A stretch of 64,000 nucleotides of DNA from Usitatibacter palustris (GTDB lineage Bacteria > Pseudomonadota > Gammaproteobacteria > Burkholderiales > Usitatibacteraceae). The notes beneath the pieces are model-generated. The model saw nothing but the letters and a program-made list of their open reading frames with translations, ran no database searches and was not told where the DNA came from. Below, piece by piece: positions 31,788-41,886 of this stretch (the stretch's first letter is position 1; each line of letters begins with the position of its first letter). The stretch is taken from assembly GCF_013003985.1 (NCBI RefSeq), contig NZ_CP053073.1, positions 3,224,001-3,288,000 on the forward strand, given 5' to 3'. A program made the translations under genes and the position numbers.

Positions 31788-32006
31788 TTACTTGGCGCGG
31801 AACGTGATCCGCGCCTTCGTCAAATCGTAGGGCGTGAGCTCTACGGTCACCTTGTCGCCCGGGAGGATCCGGATGTAGTGCATCCGCATCTTTCCGGAGA
31901 TGTGGCCAAGGACAATGTGGCCGTTCTCCAACTTCACCCTGAACATCGCATTGGGGAGGGTTTCAACAATCTCCCCCTGCATCTGGATCGTTTCTTCTTT
32001 CGCCAT
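31788..32006 (-). CDS. infA: Translation initiation factor IF-1
   Basis: IF-1 (72 residues) is a single OB-fold protein that blocks the A site during initiation. [20 protein letters not shown] and the later [18 protein letters not shown] are family signatures. The gene directly abuts secY, whose stop codon begins at the next base. Its place between secY and rpmJ is the common arrangement in betaproteobacteria. Confidence 0.98.
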   Translation of the reverse strand: MAKEETIQMQGEIVETLPNAMFRVKLENGHIVLGHISGKMRMHYIRILPGDKVTVELTPYDLTKARITFRAK

Positions 32007-33329
32007 CTAGCGGACCGGCATCCCAGAGCCACCCTTGAAGTTCGCCTTCTTGAGCAGGCTCTCGTACTGGTGGCTCATCAGGTACGCCTGAAGCTGCGCC
32101 ATGAAGTCCATCGTGACGACCACCGTGATCAGCAGCGACGTGCCGCCGAAGTAGAACGGCACGTTGTACTGCGCCGTCAGGAATTCAGGCAGCAGGCACA
32201 CCGCCGTGATGTAGATCGCGCCGATGAGCGTGAGCCGCGTGATGATGCGGTCGATGTAGCGTGCCGTCTGGTCGCCCGGCCGGATTCCCGGCACGAACGC
32301 CCCGCTCTTCTTCAGGTTGTCCGCCGTCTCCTTCGAATTGAAGACCAGCGCCGTGTAGAAGAAGCAGAAGAAGACGATCGCCGAGCCGTAGAGCACCACG
32401 TAGAGGGCTTGCCCGGGCGAGAGCGCCGCGGACACGTCCTTCAGCCACGTGAAGTGCTCGTTGGAACCGAACCAGGTCGCGATGGTGGCCGGGAACAGGA
32501 TGATCGACGAGGCGAAGATCGGCGGGATCACGCCCGACATGTTGAGCTTGAGCGGCAGGAACGAGCTCTGGCCGCCGTAGAGGCGGTTGCCCACCTGGCG
32601 CTTTGCGTAGTTCACGAGAATGCGCCGCTGGCCCTTCTCGATGAACACGACCAGCGCGGTGACGCCGACCACCAGCGTGAAGATGATGAGGGCGACGAAG
32701 ACCGACATCGACCCGGTGCGCACGAGCTCGAGGGTGCCTGCGATCGCGGCCGGGAGACCCGCCACGATGCCCGCGAAGATGATCATCGAGATGCCGTTGC
32801 CCAGGCCGCGCTCGGTGATCTGCTCGCCGAGCCACATGAGGAACAGCGTTCCGGTCATGAGGGTCGCGACCGTCACGAAGCGGAAGGCGAGGCCCGGTTC
32901 GATGACGAGGCCGGCTTGCGACTCGAGCGCGATCGAAATGCCCAGCGCCTGGAACGCCGCGAGCACGACCGTGCCGTAGCGCGTGTATTGGGTGATCTTG
33001 CGGCGGCCGGCTTCGCCTTCCTTCTTCAGCGCCTCGAGCGTGGGCGACACGACCGTCAGCAGCTGCATGATGATCGAGGCCGAGATGTACGGCATGATCC
33101 CGAGCGCGAAAATCGAGAAGCGCGACAGCGCCCCTCCCGAGAACATGTTGAACATGTCCAGGATGCCGCCGCGCGCCTGCTGGAACAGCTTGGCGAGCTC
33201 CGCAGGATCGATGCCCGGCACCGGGATGAACGTCCCGATGCGGTACACGACCAGCGCGCCCACGAGGAACCACAGTCGACGCTTGAGGTCGCCGAGCTTC
33301 CCGAGGGTGGCAAAAGGATTCGCGGACAA
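32007..33329 (-). CDS. secY: Preprotein translocase subunit SecY
   Basis: SecY (440 residues) is the channel of the Sec translocon in the inner membrane. About ten membrane helices are visible. Signature segments include [14 protein letters not shown] after the first helix, [17 protein letters not shown] and [13 protein letters not shown] [16 protein letters not shown] near the cytoplasmic loop. It follows rplO in the spc operon. SecE, its partner, is encoded at 58733-59080. Confidence 0.98.
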   Translation of the reverse strand: MSANPFATLGKLGDLKRRLWFLVGALVVYRIGTFIPVPGIDPAELAKLFQQARGGILDMFNMFSGGALSRFSIFALGIMPYISASIIMQLLTVVSPTLEALKKEGEAGRRKITQYTRYGTVVLAAFQALGISIALESQAGLVIEPGLAFRFVTVATLMTGTLFLMWLGEQITERGLGNGISMIIFAGIVAGLPAAIAGTLELVRTGSMSVFVALIIFTLVVGVTALVVFIEKGQRRILVNYAKRQVGNRLYGGQSSFLPLKLNMSGVIPPIFASSIILFPATIATWFGSNEHFTWLKDVSAALSPGQALYVVLYGSAIVFFCFFYTALVFNSKETADNLKKSGAFVPGIRPGDQTARYIDRIITRLTLIGAIYITAVCLLPEFLTAQYNVPFYFGGTSLLITVVVTMDFMAQLQAYLMSHQYESLLKKANFKGGSGMPVR

Positions 33330-33347
33330 AGTGTCTTTTCCCGTTCC

Positions 33348-33782
33348 TTAGGCCGCGACCGAGCCGCCGGCCGCTTCGATGGCCGCCTTGGCGCCCTTCG
33401 TGAGGCCAACGCCCTGAATCTTGAACGCCTTCTCGACGGTGCCCGCGAGGATGACCTTCGCGCGCGCGACGTCGGGCGAAATCACGCCCGCCTTCTTGAG
33501 GCTCGCGAGATCGACGGTGTCGCCTTCGATACGCGCGAGGTCGCCCAGGCGAACTTCAGTCGCCTTGATGATCGTCACGGCGAGGAAGCCACGCTTCGGG
33601 AGGCGACGCTGCAGCGGCATCTGGCCGCCTTCGAAGCCAACCTTGTGGTAGCCGCCCGCGCGGGACTTCTGGCCCTTGTGGCCACGGCCGGCGGTCTTGC
33701 CCAGGCCCGAGCCACCGCCGCGACCAACGCGCTTGCGGTTCTTCGTGGAGCCGGCAGCCGGCTTGATCGAATTGAGTTTCAT
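33348..33782 (-). CDS. rplO: 50S ribosomal protein L15
   Basis: L15 (144 residues) is a late assembly protein of the 50S with a long Gly/Arg/Lys-rich N-terminal extension ([19 protein letters not shown] at about residues 19-37). ATG 33782 giving [12 protein letters not shown] is the family start; the open frame beyond it overlaps rpmD and is not used. It overlaps rpmD by 4 nt. Confidence 0.98.
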   Translation of the reverse strand: MKLNSIKPAAGSTKNRKRVGRGGGSGLGKTAGRGHKGQKSRAGGYHKVGFEGGQMPLQRRLPKRGFLAVTIIKATEVRLGDLARIEGDTVDLASLKKAGVISPDVARAKVILAGTVEKAFKIQGVGLTKGAKAAIEAAGGSVAA

Positions 33783-33988
33783 GCTTCCCCCTCGACTTTC
33801 ACGAGGTAGCTCACCTTGTTGATCATTCCGCGAATCGACGGGGTGTCCTCGACTTCGACGGTGTGATGGCGGTGGCGCAGACCCAGGCCCTTCACGCACT
33901 CACGATGCTTGCCGAGGGTCTGCGTGGTGCCCTTCACGAGCGTCACGCGGATCTTCTTCACGGCAGCGTTCTTTTCCTTGGCAGTCAT
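33779..33988 (-). CDS. rpmD: 50S ribosomal protein L30
   Basis: L30 (69 residues) has the [19 protein letters not shown] beta-alpha start and [14 protein letters not shown] end. It is about ten residues longer than E. coli L30 because of the N-terminal [11 protein letters not shown]. The gene overlaps rplO at its 3' end. Confidence 0.96.
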   Translation of the reverse strand: MTAKEKNAAVKKIRVTLVKGTTQTLGKHRECVKGLGLRHRHHTVEVEDTPSIRGMINKVSYLVKVEGEA

Positions 33989-33999
33989 GTTCGTGTCCT

Positions 34000-34518
34000 T
34001 CAGCCGACGATCTCTTCGACCTTCTTGCCGCGCTTGGCCGCGATATCCGACGGGCGGCGCTGCTGCAGGAGGCCGTCGAGCGTGGCGCGCACGACGTTAT
34101 AGGGGTTGGTGGAGCCGTGGCACTTGGCCGAGATGTTGGAAACGCCCATCACCTCGAACACGGCACGCATCGCGCCGCCGGCCTTGATGCCGTTGCCCTC
34201 GACCGCGGGCTTCATCATCACGCGCGTGGCGCCGTGCTGGCCGAGCACCTCGTGGTGAATCGTCCCGCTCTTCAGCGAGATCTTCACCATGTTGCGACGC
34301 GCCTGTTCCATGGCCTTCTGCACGGCAACCGGCACTTCACGCGCCTTGCCCTTGCCCATGCCGATGGAGCCGTCGCCGTCGCCCACGACGGTGAGTGCGG
34401 CAAAGCCGAGAATCCGGCCGCCCTTCACCACTTTCGTGACGCGGTTCACCGAGATCATCTTCTCCCGGAGGCCGTCGCCGCGGTCGTCGCCGCCGCCCTT
34501 CTGATCGTATTTCGCCAT
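34000..34518 (-). CDS. rpsE: 30S ribosomal protein S5
   Basis: S5 (172 residues) lies at the mRNA entry channel and supports translational accuracy. The double-stranded RNA-binding-like N-terminal domain has [16 protein letters not shown]; the C-terminal domain has [21 protein letters not shown]. The Asp/Gly-rich start ([13 protein letters not shown]) is a little longer than in E. coli. Confidence 0.98.
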   Translation of the reverse strand: MAKYDQKGGGDDRGDGLREKMISVNRVTKVVKGGRILGFAALTVVGDGDGSIGMGKGKAREVPVAVQKAMEQARRNMVKISLKSGTIHHEVLGQHGATRVMMKPAVEGNGIKAGGAMRAVFEVMGVSNISAKCHGSTNPYNVVRATLDGLLQQRRPSDIAAKRGKKVEEIVG

Positions 34519-34530
34519 GTCTCTGGTTCC

Positions 34531-34884
34531 CTAGAACTTGAGTCCGCCCTCACGGGCGGCATCGGCGAGCGCCTTCACTCGGCCGTGGTAGCTGAATCCG
34601 GATCGGTCGAACGCGACTTCCGTCACGCCCGCGGCCTTCGCCTTCTCGGCGATGCGCGTGCCAACCAGTGCCGCGGCGGCCTTGTCGCTGCCCTTCGGAT
34701 GCTTGGCGCGGACGTCCTTCTCCAGCGTCGAAGCCGTCGCGAGCACCTTGCCGCCGGTCGCGTCGATCACCTGGGCATAGATGTTGAGGTTCGTGCGATG
34801 CACCGTGAGGCGAACCGCCTTCTGCCTCGCGATGCGCACGCGCGTCTTGGCGGAGCGGCGCTGTCTCGTAGCTTTCTTGTCCAT
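34531..34884 (-). CDS. rplR: 50S ribosomal protein L18
   Basis: L18 (117 residues) binds 5S rRNA in the central protuberance. Signature parts are [33 protein letters not shown] and [24 protein letters not shown] at the end. The position between rplF and rpsE is standard for the spc operon. Confidence 0.98.
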   Translation of the reverse strand: MDKKATRQRRSAKTRVRIARQKAVRLTVHRTNLNIYAQVIDATGGKVLATASTLEKDVRAKHPKGSDKAAAALVGTRIAEKAKAAGVTEVAFDRSGFSYHGRVKALADAAREGGLKF

Positions 34885-34896
34885 GTCGTGGCTCCG

Positions 34897-35430
34897 TTAC
34901 TTCTTCTTCGTTTCCTTGAGCGTGATCTTCTCGTCCGCGTAGCGCACGCCCTTGCCCTTGTACGGCTCGGGGTCCTTGTACGCGCGGATCTCGGCGGCAA
35001 CCTGGCCCACCTTCTGGCGGTCCATGCCCTTGATCACGATCTCGGTCTGGGTCGGCGTCTCGGCCTTCACGCCCTCGGGCAGCACGTGCACGATGGGATG
35101 CGAGAAGCCCAGCGCGAGGTTCAGCTTCGTGCCCTGCGCCTGTGCCTTGTAGCCGACGCCCACGAGCGTGAGCTTCTTCTCGAAGCCCTGCTTCACGCCG
35201 TGGACCATGTTGGCGGTGAGCGCGCGAAGCGTTCCCGACATGGCGTTGGCCTGCTTGCTGTTGCCGTTGGCAGCGAAGACCACCTTGCCGTCGTCGATCT
35301 TCACGGCGACATCGGGGGACAGGCGCTGCTTCAACGTACCGAGAGGGCCCTTCACGGTGAGCTCGGTCGCGCCGATGCTCACTTCGACCTTCTCGGGAAT
35401 GACGATGGGATTCTTTCCGATGCGGGACAT
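34897..35430 (-). CDS. rplF: 50S ribosomal protein L6
   Basis: L6 (177 residues) lies near the factor-binding site at the base of the stalk. [20 protein letters not shown] is the normal start, so ATG 35430 is chosen over the longer open frame. The C-terminal signature [14 protein letters not shown] is present. It sits between rpsH and rplR. Confidence 0.98.
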   Translation of the reverse strand: MSRIGKNPIVIPEKVEVSIGATELTVKGPLGTLKQRLSPDVAVKIDDGKVVFAANGNSKQANAMSGTLRALTANMVHGVKQGFEKKLTLVGVGYKAQAQGTKLNLALGFSHPIVHVLPEGVKAETPTQTEIVIKGMDRQKVGQVAAEIRAYKDPEPYKGKGVRYADEKITLKETKKK

Positions 35431-35440
35431 GGCTCGCTCC

Positions 35441-35836
35441 TCAGACGACGTGACAGAGGACTTCGCCGCCCACGCCCGTTTCGCGGGCACGGCGGTCGGT
35501 CATCACGCCACGGGACGTCGAGACGATGGCGATGCCCATCCCGTTCATCACGGGGGGAATGTCGTCGCGGCCCTTGTAGACGCGAAGGCCGGGGCGCGAG
35601 ATGCGCTCGAGCTTCTCGATCACGGGCTTGCCCGCGTAGTACTTCAGCGCGACATCGAGCGTGCTCTTGCCGTCGTTGGTGCGCACTGCGAAGTCCTCGA
35701 TGTAACCCTCGGACTTCAGCACTTCGGCGATGGCAACTTTCACTTTCGAATGCGGCATCGACACGCTCACCTTTTCGGTGGCCTGCGCATTGCGAATGCG
35801 CGTCAGCATGTCGGCGATGGGATCACTCATGCTCAT
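35441..35836 (-). CDS. rpsH: 30S ribosomal protein S8
   Basis: S8 (131 residues) organises the central domain of 16S rRNA; in E. coli it represses the spc operon by binding an mRNA site near rpl[19 protein letters not shown] and the C-terminal [14 protein letters not shown] are signatures. Two ATG codons 6 nt apart could serve as start; the first matches the E. coli form. Confidence 0.98.
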   Translation of the reverse strand: MSMSDPIADMLTRIRNAQATEKVSVSMPHSKVKVAIAEVLKSEGYIEDFAVRTNDGKSTLDVALKYYAGKPVIEKLERISRPGLRVYKGRDDIPPVMNGMGIAIVSTSRGVMTDRRARETGVGGEVLCHVV

Positions 35837-35846
35837 CGTTCGGCTC

Positions 35847-36152
35847 CTACCAGCTGGCCTTGATCATGCCGGGGATTTCCCCACGCATGGCGATCTCGCG
35901 GATCTTGTTGCGCGCGAGACCGAACTTGCGGAACGTGCCGCGCGGGCGACCCGTGATGGCGCAGCGATTGCGCAGGCGCACCGGCGACGCATCGCGCGGG
36001 AACGACTGCAGCTTCGCGCGGGCTTCCTCGCGGGCCTCGTCGGTCGCCTTCGGGTCCTGGATGATGCTGAAAAGCGCCTTGCGCTTCTCGGCGTACTTCT
36101 TGACGGTCGCTTCGCGCTTGGCTTGGCGGTTGATGACGGCGAGCTTGGCCAT
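35847..36152 (-). CDS. rpsN: 30S ribosomal protein S14
   Basis: S14 (101 residues) is the long, zinc-free form: it lacks the paired CxxC motifs of the short type. The end [19 protein letters not shown] is characteristic. Its ATG shares one base with the rplE stop (TAATG). Confidence 0.97.
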   Translation of the reverse strand: MAKLAVINRQAKREATVKKYAEKRKALFSIIQDPKATDEAREEARAKLQSFPRDASPVRLRNRCAITGRPRGTFRKFGLARNKIREIAMRGEIPGMIKASW

Positions 36153-36862
36153 TACGCAGCCCTCTCAGTTCTGAACGGAAACCGGAACGCGGCAAGGAGG
36201 GCTTTCGCTTCCTCGTCGGTCTTCGCGGTGGTGGTGATGCTGATGTTCATGCCCCTGAGCGCGTCGACCTTGTCGTACTCGATCTCGGGGAAAATGATCT
36301 GTTCCTTGATGCCGATGTTGTAGCTGCCGCGGCCGTCGAACGCGCGACCCGACATGCCACGGAAGTCGCGGACGCGCGGCAGCGCGATCGTGACCAGGCG
36401 GTCGAGGAACTCGTACATGCGGCGCGAGCGCAGCGTCACCATGCAGCCGACCGGATAGCCGTCGCGGATCTTGAAGGTGGCGATCGACTTGCGCGACTTC
36501 GTGACCACGGGGCGCTGGCCGGCGATCTTCTGCATGTCGCCCACGGCGTTGTCCATGATCTTCTTGTCGGCGACTGCTTCGCCCACGCCCATGTTGAGCG
36601 TGATCTTCGCGATGCGCGGAACCTGCATCGTGGTCTTGTAGCCGAACTGCTTCATGAGCGCGGGCACCACCGCATCGCGGTAGAGCACCTGGAGGCGCGG
36701 CGGCGCGGAGGGCGCAGTCGGCTTCTCGCCCTTGACCTTCTCGGCCTTGGGTTGCTTCGGAGCCTTCGCTTCCTTCGCGGGCTTCGCGTCCTTCGCCGGG
36801 GTCTTCGCGTCCTTCTGCGATCCCTTGGGCGCCGGCTTCTGATCCTTGTCCTTGGTAGCCAT
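36152..36862 (-). CDS. rplE: 50S ribosomal protein L5 with N-terminal Lys/Ala/Pro-rich extension
   Basis: L5 binds 5S rRNA and contacts the P-site tRNA. The core from about residue 56 ([14 protein letters not shown]) to the end matches normal L5 of about 179 residues, including [15 protein letters not shown] and the [13 protein letters not shown] loop. Ahead of it is an extension of about 55 residues made mostly of Lys, Ala, Pro, Asp and Glu, absent from E. coli L5. The extension is in frame with no stop, but an internal start cannot be excluded because no ATG lies at the core boundary. Confidence 0.95.
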   Translation of the reverse strand: MATKDKDQKPAPKGSQKDAKTPAKDAKPAKEAKAPKQPKAEKVKGEKPTAPSAPPRLQVLYRDAVVPALMKQFGYKTTMQVPRIAKITLNMGVGEAVADKKIMDNAVGDMQKIAGQRPVVTKSRKSIATFKIRDGYPVGCMVTLRSRRMYEFLDRLVTIALPRVRDFRGMSGRAFDGRGSYNIGIKEQIIFPEIEYDKVDALRGMNISITTTAKTDEEAKALLAAFRFPFRTERAA

Positions 36863-36880
36863 CTCTAATATCTCCGGGTC

Positions 36881-37213
36881 TTACACGTCCACGACTTCGC
36901 CGTTGGACTTGAAGTAGCGGACCTTGCGCGGCGTTTCCTTGCCTTGTGCGGCGAGGAGCTTGAATCCCACGCGGTCGCCCTTGCCCGTTGCCGGGTTGAG
37001 CAGCATCACGTTCGAGATCGCGAGCGGCATTTCCTTGTCGGTGATGCCGCCGGTCAGTCCCTTCACGGGGTTGGGGCGCTGGTGCTTCTTCACGCGGTTG
37101 ACGCCTTCGACGAGGACCTTGCCCTCTTCGAACACGCGCAGGACCGTGCCCTTCTTGCCCTTGTCCTTGCCGGTGGTGACGACCACCTGGTCGCCCTTGC
37201 GAATTTTCTGCAT
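36881..37213 (-). CDS. rplX: 50S ribosomal protein L24
   Basis: L24 (110 residues) starts 50S assembly and sits near the peptide exit tunnel. The KOW motif is at residues 4-30 ([17 protein letters not shown]) and the segment [15 protein letters not shown] follows. It lies between rplN and rplE in the spc operon. Confidence 0.97.
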   Translation of the reverse strand: MQKIRKGDQVVVTTGKDKGKKGTVLRVFEEGKVLVEGVNRVKKHQRPNPVKGLTGGITDKEMPLAISNVMLLNPATGKGDRVGFKLLAAQGKETPRKVRYFKSNGEVVDV

Positions 37214-37224
37214 GGTGTTGGCTC

Positions 37225-37593
37225 CTACAAGACTTCGGGCGCGAGCGACACGATCTTCATGAAGCGCTCGGTGCGCAGCTCGCGCGTCACCGGCCCGAAG
37301 ATGCGCGTGCCGATCGGCTCGAGCTTGGGATTGAGCAGTACGGCGGCGTTGGTGTCGAACTTGATCACGGAGCCGTCGGCACGGCGCACGCCATGGGCAG
37401 TGCGCACGACCACGGCATCGTAGATCTCGCCCTTCTTGACGCGACCGCGCGGCGCAGCGCTCTTCACGCTGACCTTGATCACGTCACCAATGCCGGCGTA
37501 GCGCCGCTTGGAGCCGCCCAATACCTTGATACACATCACCGAACGCGCGCCGGTGTTGTCGGCCACGTCGAGGATCGACTGCATCTGAATCAT
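37225..37593 (-). CDS. rplN: 50S ribosomal protein L14
   Basis: L14 (122 residues) forms intersubunit bridges B5 and B8. [21 protein letters not shown] and the segment [21 protein letters not shown] are diagnostic. It is the first gene of the spc operon; 265 nt separate it from rpsQ. That spacer contains a near-consensus promoter (37829-37858) and a structured leader, which mark the S10/spc operon boundary as in E. coli. Confidence 0.98.
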   Translation of the reverse strand: MIQMQSILDVADNTGARSVMCIKVLGGSKRRYAGIGDVIKVSVKSAAPRGRVKKGEIYDAVVVRTAHGVRRADGSVIKFDTNAAVLLNPKLEPIGTRIFGPVTRELRTERFMKIVSLAPEVL

Positions 37594-37828
37594 TGTCTTC
37601 TCTCCAACTTAACCCGGCGGAAAACCCGTCCGTCCGGCCAGTCTTGGAACCGTCTTCCGCCGCTACGACCCGGAGGGGCCGACAGTGGCTGGTCTGAAGT
37701 GCGTCTTGTGTCCGGGCGCTTGGGTGAAGCGGCTTCGGCTGGCGGCCGGACGGCCCCCGAGCGGTCCGCCCGGGCTCCTAGCAGTCTTTCGGCCCACGAA
37801 GCCGGGGCCGAAAGCGGCAAAGACTTGA
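37594..37828 (-). promoter_or_regulatory. Structured 5' leader of rplN (spc operon)
   Basis: About 235 nt separate the predicted transcription start from the rplN ATG, which is long for such an operon. The leader contains TTTCGGCCC pairing with GGGCCGAAA plus flanking AGTC/GACT near its 5' end, and CCGTCCGGCC able to pair at long range with GGCCGGACGG near its 3' end. No open frame with good support lies in it. It may be a site of ribosomal protein autoregulation; I do not recognise a described leader class. Confidence 0.45.
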
Positions 37829-37858
37829 ATTATAACTGCCTTTCGGGCAGTCCCGCAA
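37829..37858 (-). promoter_or_regulatory. Promoter of the spc operon (rplN)
   Basis: On the minus strand TTGCGG (37853-37858), an 18 nt spacer and a perfect TATAAT (37829-37834) form a good sigma-70 promoter. The -35 abuts the rpsQ stop codon. Transcription should start near 37822. Confidence 0.65.
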
Positions 37859-38125
37859 CTACTCTCCGCGACTACGCTCAACCAGGCGTGCAACCTTCCA
37901 GGCCTTGGTCTTGGAAATGGGGCGGCACTCCTCGATCACCACGATGTCGCCTGCCTTGGCATCGTTGCCCTCGTTGTGGGCGTGGTACTTCTTGGAGCGG
38001 CGCACGACCTTGCCCATCGTCGGATGCACCATCTGGCGCTCGACGAGGACGGTGACGGTCTTGTCCATCTTGTCGCTCACGACCTTGCCCGTGAGCTGGC
38101 GCTGGTTCTTGGCGGCTTCGGTCAT
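37859..38125 (-). CDS. rpsQ: 30S ribosomal protein S17
   Basis: S17 (88 residues) is an OB-fold protein that binds the 5' domain of 16S r[24 protein letters not shown] and later [16 protein letters not shown] are signature parts. It ends the S10 operon and overlaps rpmC by 4 nt. Confidence 0.98.
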   Translation of the reverse strand: MTEAAKNQRQLTGKVVSDKMDKTVTVLVERQMVHPTMGKVVRRSKKYHAHNEGNDAKAGDIVVIEECRPISKTKAWKVARLVERSRGE

Positions 38126-38325
38126 TTCCCGCTCGCTTTCGACTTCTTCTCGGTGAGCACGGTATGCACTCGCGCGATCTCGCGCTTCACGCGCGCGATC
38201 TCGCTGTTCTTGGTGAGGCTCTGCGTCGCGAGCTGCATGCGCAGCCCGAACTGCGCCCTGCGCAGCTCGAGGAGCTCCTTGTTGAGCTCTTCGACGCTCT
38301 TACCCCGGAGTTCGGTGGCTTTCAT
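38122..38325 (-). CDS. rpmC: 50S ribosomal protein L29
   Basis: L29 (67 residues) is a two-helix protein at the peptide exit where SRP and trigger factor dock. [20 protein letters not shown] and [19 protein letters not shown] are typical. It lies between rplP and rpsQ, with a 4 nt overlap with rpsQ. Confidence 0.98.
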   Translation of the reverse strand: MKATELRGKSVEELNKELLELRRAQFGLRMQLATQSLTKNSEIARVKREIARVHTVLTEKKSKASGK

Positions 38326-38336
38326 GTGTTCCTCCG

Positions 38337-38750
38337 TCAGCCGATGTGCCGATGCACGAACGTCGTGCGGATCGGCAGCTTCGCCGCGGCGAGCGCGAAG
38401 GCCTCGCGGGCCATCGTCTCGTCCACGCCGTCCATCTCGTAGAGCACCTTGCCCGGGACGATCTCGGCCACGAAGTACTCGGGCGAGCCCTTGCCGTTGC
38501 CCATGCGGACTTCGGCAGGCTTCTTGGAGATCGGCTTGTCCGGGAAAATGCGGATCCAGACGCGGCCACCACGCTTGATGTGGCGCGTCATCGCACGGCG
38601 CGCGGCTTCGATCTGGCGCGCCGTGAGGCGGCCGCGGGCCGTGGCCTTGAGACCGAATTCGCCGAAGGACACCTTGGCACCGCGCGTGGCGATGCCCTTG
38701 TTGCGGCCCTTCTGCTCCTTGCGGTACTTCCTTCTAGCTGGCTGCAGCAT
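38337..38750 (-). CDS. rplP: 50S ribosomal protein L16
   Basis: L16 (137 residues) lies at the A site of the large subunit. [19 protein letters not shown] at the start and [19 protein letters not shown] in the middle are diagnostic. Its 5' end overlaps rpsC by 17 nt. Confidence 0.98.
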   Translation of the reverse strand: MLQPARRKYRKEQKGRNKGIATRGAKVSFGEFGLKATARGRLTARQIEAARRAMTRHIKRGGRVWIRIFPDKPISKKPAEVRMGNGKGSPEYFVAEIVPGKVLYEMDGVDETMAREAFALAAAKLPIRTTFVHRHIG

Positions 38751-39447
38751 GTTTCGCTCCCGCCCTTCTGGGCTTCTTGTCGGGTTCCGGCGCCGGGGCG
38801 GCTACGGGCATCTCACCCTTGCCCAGCGTCTCACCCTTGAAGACGAGGACCTGCACGCCGATCGTGCCGTAGGTCGTCTTGGCTTCGGAAAAACCGTATT
38901 CGATCTCGGCGCGCAGCGTGTGGAGGGGCACGCGGCCTTCGCGATACCACTCCGTGCGCGCGATTTCCGCACCGTTCAGGCGGCCCGAGCTCGTGATCTT
39001 GATGCCCTGGGCGCCCAGGCGCATCGCGTTCTGCATCGCGCGCTTCATGGCGCGGCGGAACATCACGCGCTTCTCGAGCTGGCTCGTGATCGAATCGGAA
39101 ATCAGTTGCGCGTCGAGTTCGGGCTTGCGGATCTCTTCAATGTTCACGTGGACCGGAACACCCATGAGCTTCTGCAGCGTGTTGCGCAGGCCTTCGATGT
39201 CCTCGCCCTTCTTGCCGATCACCACGCCCGGACGCGCCGAGTAGATGGTGATGCGCGCGTTCTTGGCGGGGCGCTCGATGACCACGCGGCCGACGGCAGC
39301 GTGCGAGAGCTTCTTCTTGAGGTACTCACGAACCTTGACGTCCTCGGCGAGCATCGTCGGGAAGTTCTTGCTGTTCGCGTACCACTTCGAAGCCCAGTTC
39401 CGGTTGACCGAAAGACGGAAACCGGTCGGATTGATCTTCTGTCCCAT
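38734..39447 (-). CDS. rpsC: 30S ribosomal protein S3
   Basis: S3 (237 residues) forms part of the mRNA entry channel helicase. [18 protein letters not shown] starts the protein; the KH domain (about residues 39-107) has [13 protein letters not shown]. The C-terminal domain is followed by a Pro/Ala/Lys-rich tail of about 20 residues. It overlaps rplP. Confidence 0.98.
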   Translation of the reverse strand: MGQKINPTGFRLSVNRNWASKWYANSKNFPTMLAEDVKVREYLKKKLSHAAVGRVVIERPAKNARITIYSARPGVVIGKKGEDIEGLRNTLQKLMGVPVHVNIEEIRKPELDAQLISDSITSQLEKRVMFRRAMKRAMQNAMRLGAQGIKITSSGRLNGAEIARTEWYREGRVPLHTLRAEIEYGFSEAKTTYGTIGVQVLVFKGETLGKGEMPVAAPAPEPDKKPRRAGAKHAAAS

Positions 39448-39449
39448 GG

Positions 39450-39791
39450 TTAGTCCTTTTTCCCGTCGCCAACGGCGAGGAAGACGTGGCAGGTGGGCTT
39501 CACGATGCGGTTGCCGCGACCCTTTGCACGCGCCTGGAAGCGCTTGAGCACCGGGCCCTTTTCCACGTAGATGTGCGTGATCTTCAGCTCATCGATGTCC
39601 GCGCCATTGTTGTGCTCGGCGTTCGCGATCGCGCTCTCGAGCACCTTCTTGATGATCTTCGCACCCTTCTTCGGGGTGAAGGCGAGGATGTTGAGCGCCT
39701 GGCCGACCGGCTGGCCACGCACGAGATCGGCGACGAGCCGGCCTTTTTGGGCCGACAGACGCACGCCATAGAGTTTCGCTTGAACGTTCAT
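39450..39791 (-). CDS. rplV: 50S ribosomal protein L22
   Basis: L22 (113 residues) lines the exit tunnel with its beta-hairpin. [19 protein letters not shown] and the hairpin region around [16 protein letters not shown] are visible. Its ATG lies 9 nt after the rpsS stop, as usual in the S10 operon. Confidence 0.98.
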   Translation of the reverse strand: MNVQAKLYGVRLSAQKGRLVADLVRGQPVGQALNILAFTPKKGAKIIKKVLESAIANAEHNNGADIDELKITHIYVEKGPVLKRFQARAKGRGNRIVKPTCHVFLAVGDGKKD

Positions 39792-39800
39792 CGCGTCTCC

Positions 39801-40121
39801 TTACTTCTTCGCCGGCGCGGACGCCGGGGCTGCAGCAGGCGCGCTCGGTGCCTGGACCTTTTTGTCGGCCGAGTGGCCCTTGAAGGTACGCGTGAGCGCG
39901 AACTCGCCCAGCTTGTGACCAACCATGTTCTCGGTCACGTACACGGGGATGTGCTGCTTGCCGTTGTGGACCGCGATCGTGAGGCCGACGAAGTCTGGAA
40001 GGATCGTGGAGCGGCGCGACCAGGTCTTGATCGGACGCTTGTCCTTCGCGGCCTGCGCAGCTTCGACTTTCTTCACCAGGTGCCCGTCGACGAACGGGCC
40101 TTTCTTAATGGAACGTGCCAT
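39801..40121 (-). CDS. rpsS: 30S ribosomal protein S19 with C-terminal extension
   Basis: S19 sits in the 30S head and takes part in bridge B1. [20 protein letters not shown] and [16 protein letters not shown] are standard. The protein has 106 residues, about 14 more than usual, because of an Ala/Pro/Lys-rich tail after residue 86 or so. The tail is similar in character to the rplE extension. Confidence 0.97.
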   Translation of the reverse strand: MARSIKKGPFVDGHLVKKVEAAQAAKDKRPIKTWSRRSTILPDFVGLTIAVHNGKQHIPVYVTENMVGHKLGEFALTRTFKGHSADKKVQAPSAPAAAPASAPAKK

Positions 40122-40133
40122 GTCGGTTACCCC

Positions 40134-40958
40134 TTAGGACTTCTTGTGCCGGCTGCGCACGATCATCACCTGCGTGCGCTTGTTGCTCCGGGTCTTCTTG
40201 CCCTTAGCGGGCTGGCCCCACGGCGACACCGGGTGGCGGTTGCCGCGCGTGCGGCCGCCAAGCGGATGGTCCACCGGGTTCATGGTTTCGCCGCGCACCG
40301 TCGGGCGGATGCCGCGCCAACGGTTCGCGCCGGCCTTGCCGATCTGGCGCAGGTTGTGCTCTTCGTTGCCGACTTCGCCGATCGTCGCGCGGCAGTTCAC
40401 GTGCACGCGGCGGATTTCGCCGGAGCGCAAGCGAAGCTGCGCGTACTCGCCTTCGCGGGCGAGCAGTTGCACGCCGGCGCCTGCGGCACGCGCGATCTGC
40501 GCGCCTTTGCCCGGCTGCATCTCAACGCAATGCACCGTCGTGCCGACCGGGATGTTGCGCAGCGGGAGCGCGTTGCCGACCTTGATGGGCGCTTCCGCGC
40601 CGCTCTCGATCTTCTGGCCGATCACGAGGCCCTTGGGGGCGATCATGTAGCGGCGCTCGCCGTCGATGTAGCACAGCAGCGCGATGTTGGCGCTCCGGTT
40701 CGGGTCGTACTCGAGGCGCTCGACCTTGGCCGGGATGCCGTCCTTGTCGTTGCGACGGAAGTCCACGATGCGGTAGTGCTGCTTGTGCCCGCCGCCTTGG
40801 TGGCGCGTCGTGATGTTGCCGAAGTGGTTGCGTCCCGCGCGCTTCGACTGGCTTTCGGTGAGCTTGGCGAACGGCCCGCCCTTGTGCAGGTCGGGGTTCA
40901 CCAGCTTCACCATCGACCGGCGTCCGGCCGAGGTGGGTTTCGTCTTGATGAGAGCCAT
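40134..40958 (-). CDS. rplB: 50S ribosomal protein L2
   Basis: L2 (274 residues) is needed for subunit association and peptidyl-transferase centre assembly. [19 protein letters not shown] opens the protein. The conserved C-terminal region holds the HPLGG-type loop with His ([20 protein letters not shown]). It lies between rplW and rpsS. Confidence 0.98.
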   Translation of the reverse strand: MALIKTKPTSAGRRSMVKLVNPDLHKGGPFAKLTESQSKRAGRNHFGNITTRHQGGGHKQHYRIVDFRRNDKDGIPAKVERLEYDPNRSANIALLCYIDGERRYMIAPKGLVIGQKIESGAEAPIKVGNALPLRNIPVGTTVHCVEMQPGKGAQIARAAGAGVQLLAREGEYAQLRLRSGEIRRVHVNCRATIGEVGNEEHNLRQIGKAGANRWRGIRPTVRGETMNPVDHPLGGRTRGNRHPVSPWGQPAKGKKTRSNKRTQVMIVRSRHKKS

Positions 40959-40960
40959 GG

Positions 40961-41269
40961 TTAGGCCACTCCTTCCACGAAGTTGATGTCGCCTTCACCC
41001 TTGAGGCTCACGTAGGCCTTCTTGATGTTGCGGCGACGGCCGATGAAGCGCCCATGGCGCTTTTCCTTGCCCTTGGTGTTGACGACGTTCACCGCTGCGA
41101 CTTCGACCTTCTGCTCCTTGAAGAGCAGCTCGACGGCGGCCTTGATCTCGGCCTTGGTCGCGTCCTGGAGGACCTCGAAGATCACCTGGCGGTGCTTCTC
41201 GCCCACCAGCGTCGCCTTTTCGGAGATCACCGGAGCGAGGATCACTTTCATCAGTCGTTCCTGATTCAT
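40961..41269 (-). CDS. rplW: 50S ribosomal protein L23
   Basis: L23 (102 residues) is at the tunnel exit and docks trigger factor and SRP. The sequence [21 protein letters not shown] is typical; ATG 41269 is preferred over 41251 because the residues before it match the E. coli start. It overlaps the rplD stop by 4 nt. Confidence 0.97.
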   Translation of the reverse strand: MNQERLMKVILAPVISEKATLVGEKHRQVIFEVLQDATKAEIKAAVELLFKEQKVEVAAVNVVNTKGKEKRHGRFIGRRRNIKKAYVSLKGEGDINFVEGVA

Positions 41270-41886
41270 GCCAGTGCCTCCTCGAGATGCTTCACCGCGC
41301 CCTTGGTGAGCAGGACCTTCGAGAACCGGATGAGGTTCACGGGGTCGGCGTTGCGCGCCTCGAGCACCAGCACGTTCGGCAGGTTGCGCGAGGAAAGCAG
41401 CAGGTTTTCGTCGGCGCGATCCGTGATGATCAGGACCTCGTCGAACTTCATCGCCTTGACCTTCTGGATCAGGGCCTTGGTCTTGGGTTGGTCGATGGTG
41501 AACGTATCGATCACGGTCAGGCGCTCTTCGCGCACCAGCTGCGAAAGGATTGACGCCATGCCCGCGCGGTACATCTTGCGGTTCACCTTCTGCGAGAAAT
41601 TCTCGTCAGGGGTGTTCGGGAAAGTCTTTCCGCCACCGCGCCACAGCGGGCTGGACGTCATGCCCGCGCGAGCGCGACCGGTACCCTTTTGACGCCAGGG
41701 CTTCTTGGTCGAGTGGCGCACTTCCGCGCGCGTCTTCTGCTGGCGCGTGCCGGAGCGGCCGTTCGCGTGATAGGCGACGACGATCTGGTGGATCAGGGCT
41801 TCGTTGTACGACCGGCCGAACAGCGCCTCGGAAGCCGCCACCGGAGCAAGGGCTTCGCCCTTCTCATTGATGACCTTGAGTTCCAT
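41266..41886 (-). CDS. rplD: 50S ribosomal protein L4
   Basis: L4 (206 residues) reaches into the exit tunnel; E. coli L4 represses the S10 operon through its leader. The tunnel loop region [20 protein letters not shown] and [17 protein letters not shown] are visible. It overlaps rplW and abuts rplC (shared base at 41886). Confidence 0.98.
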   Translation of the reverse strand: MELKVINEKGEALAPVAASEALFGRSYNEALIHQIVVAYHANGRSGTRQQKTRAEVRHSTKKPWRQKGTGRARAGMTSSPLWRGGGKTFPNTPDENFSQKVNRKMYRAGMASILSQLVREERLTVIDTFTIDQPKTKALIQKVKAMKFDEVLIITDRADENLLLSSRNLPNVLVLEARNADPVNLIRFSKVLLTKGAVKHLEEALA

